Of a stretch of 64,000 nt of DNA, positions 63,870 through 64,000 are shown piece after piece (the stretch's first letter is position 1; each line of letters opens with the position of its first letter). The translations under genes were made by a program, and so were the position numbers. Source of the stretch: Winogradskyella algicola. GTDB lineage: Bacteria; Bacteroidota; Bacteroidia; Flavobacteriales; Flavobacteriaceae. The notes under the pieces were generated by a model. The model saw nothing but the letters and a program-made list of their open reading frames with translations. It had not been told where the DNA came from and made no database searches. The DNA is taken from contig NZ_SZQF01000005.1 in NCBI RefSeq assembly GCF_005869935.1, forward strand, positions 210,059 to 274,058. The letters run 5' to 3'.

Positions 63870-64000
63870 TTATGCTAATTTTGAAACAAAGTTCTCGTCA
63901 TATGGCAATCCTGATTTTGCAATAGCAAAAGCCTGTTTTAACAGTTTGTTTGCTACTGCAATGAGTGCCAGTTTCTTGCTTTTCCCTTTTGCCACTATCC
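63870..64000 (-). CDS. IS110-family transposase, C-terminal end (truncated by window)
   Basis: The last 42 codons of a minus-strand frame end at TAA 63870-63872; the rest lies beyond the window. The peptide IVAKGKSKKLALIAVANKLL followed by KQAFAIAKSGLPYDENFVSKLA matches the C-terminus of IS110/IS116 (DEDD/serine) transposases. IS110 elements lack terminal inverted repeats, and none is seen. Whether the copy is intact cannot be judged. Confidence 0.75.
   Translation of the reverse strand, partial: IVAKGKSKKLALIAVANKLLKQAFAIAKSGLPYDENFVSKLA

Noticed and set aside
1..64000. tRNA, rRNA or CRISPR array
   Set aside because: No cloverleaf-like intergenic sequence, rRNA segment or regularly spaced repeat was seen; only a manual reading was possible.

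Overview
The window looks like chromosome from a marine member of the Flavobacteriaceae (Bacteroidota). The DNA is AT-rich, many start regions carry the Bacteroidota -7 box TAnnTTTG, ribosome-binding sites are mostly absent, one large secreted protein ends in a type IX secretion (T9SS) sorting domain, and families such as DUF3667, DUF4834, DUF4870-like proteins and PAP-like T9SS cargo are typical of that group. No rRNA, tRNA or CRISPR array was seen. Both ends are truncated genes: a BatA-type membrane protein on the left and an IS110-type transposase on the right.

Layout. 0-14 kb: housekeeping and mixed genes (a dihydroorotase-like protein without its metal histidines, an esterase, a PhnP-like hydrolase, a conserved protein of unknown function, Bcp, a glycosyltransferase, an endonuclease III without cysteines, an ECF sigma factor, UvrA). 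14-16.3 kb: two tandem secreted paralogs, each behind a sigma-54-like -24/-12 promoter. 16.4-21.6 kb: flippase, glycosyltransferase and YfhO cell-surface genes. 22-31.5 kb: an outer-membrane protein, a GNAT enzyme, a probable sulfonolipid (capnine) pair made of an alpha-oxoamine synthase and a cysteine-synthase-like enzyme, oligopeptidase B, YbaB, threonine aldolase and an ATP-grasp enzyme. 31.8-33 kb: a lipoprotein with a putative Cys-Gln thioester domain. 33.1-37.7 kb: prfB with its programmed frameshift, an ArsC-like protein, a lysine-tailed secreted protein and an outer-membrane receptor. 40.4-44.2 kb: a TPR protein and a degenerate T9SS metallophosphoesterase.

37.8-40.3 kb and 44.4-61.4 kb form a coherent short-chain carboxylate (acetate/propionate) assimilation region: a cNMP/CBS/DUF294 protein with a DnaQ-type exonuclease; isocitrate lyase and malate synthase with a divergent RamB-like regulator; propionyl- and acetyl-CoA synthetases; a CrbS-like symporter/histidine kinase with a receiver-only response regulator; a VC_2705-type Na+/carboxylate symporter with its DUF4212 small subunit; a porin; and a small regulator with an IS1 InsA-type DNA-binding domain. 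Uptake (porin, symporter), activation (AcsA, PrpE) and the glyoxylate bypass (AceB, AceA) would let the cell grow on acetate, with at least three local regulators.

The items most worth a second look are the thioester-domain lipoprotein, the paired sigma-54-like promoters, the sulfonolipid pair with an inverted repeat at its promoter, the palindrome and half-sites between aceB and its regulator, the transposase-derived regulator with a 19-bp direct repeat at its own start, and several enzymes that have lost expected metal ligands.
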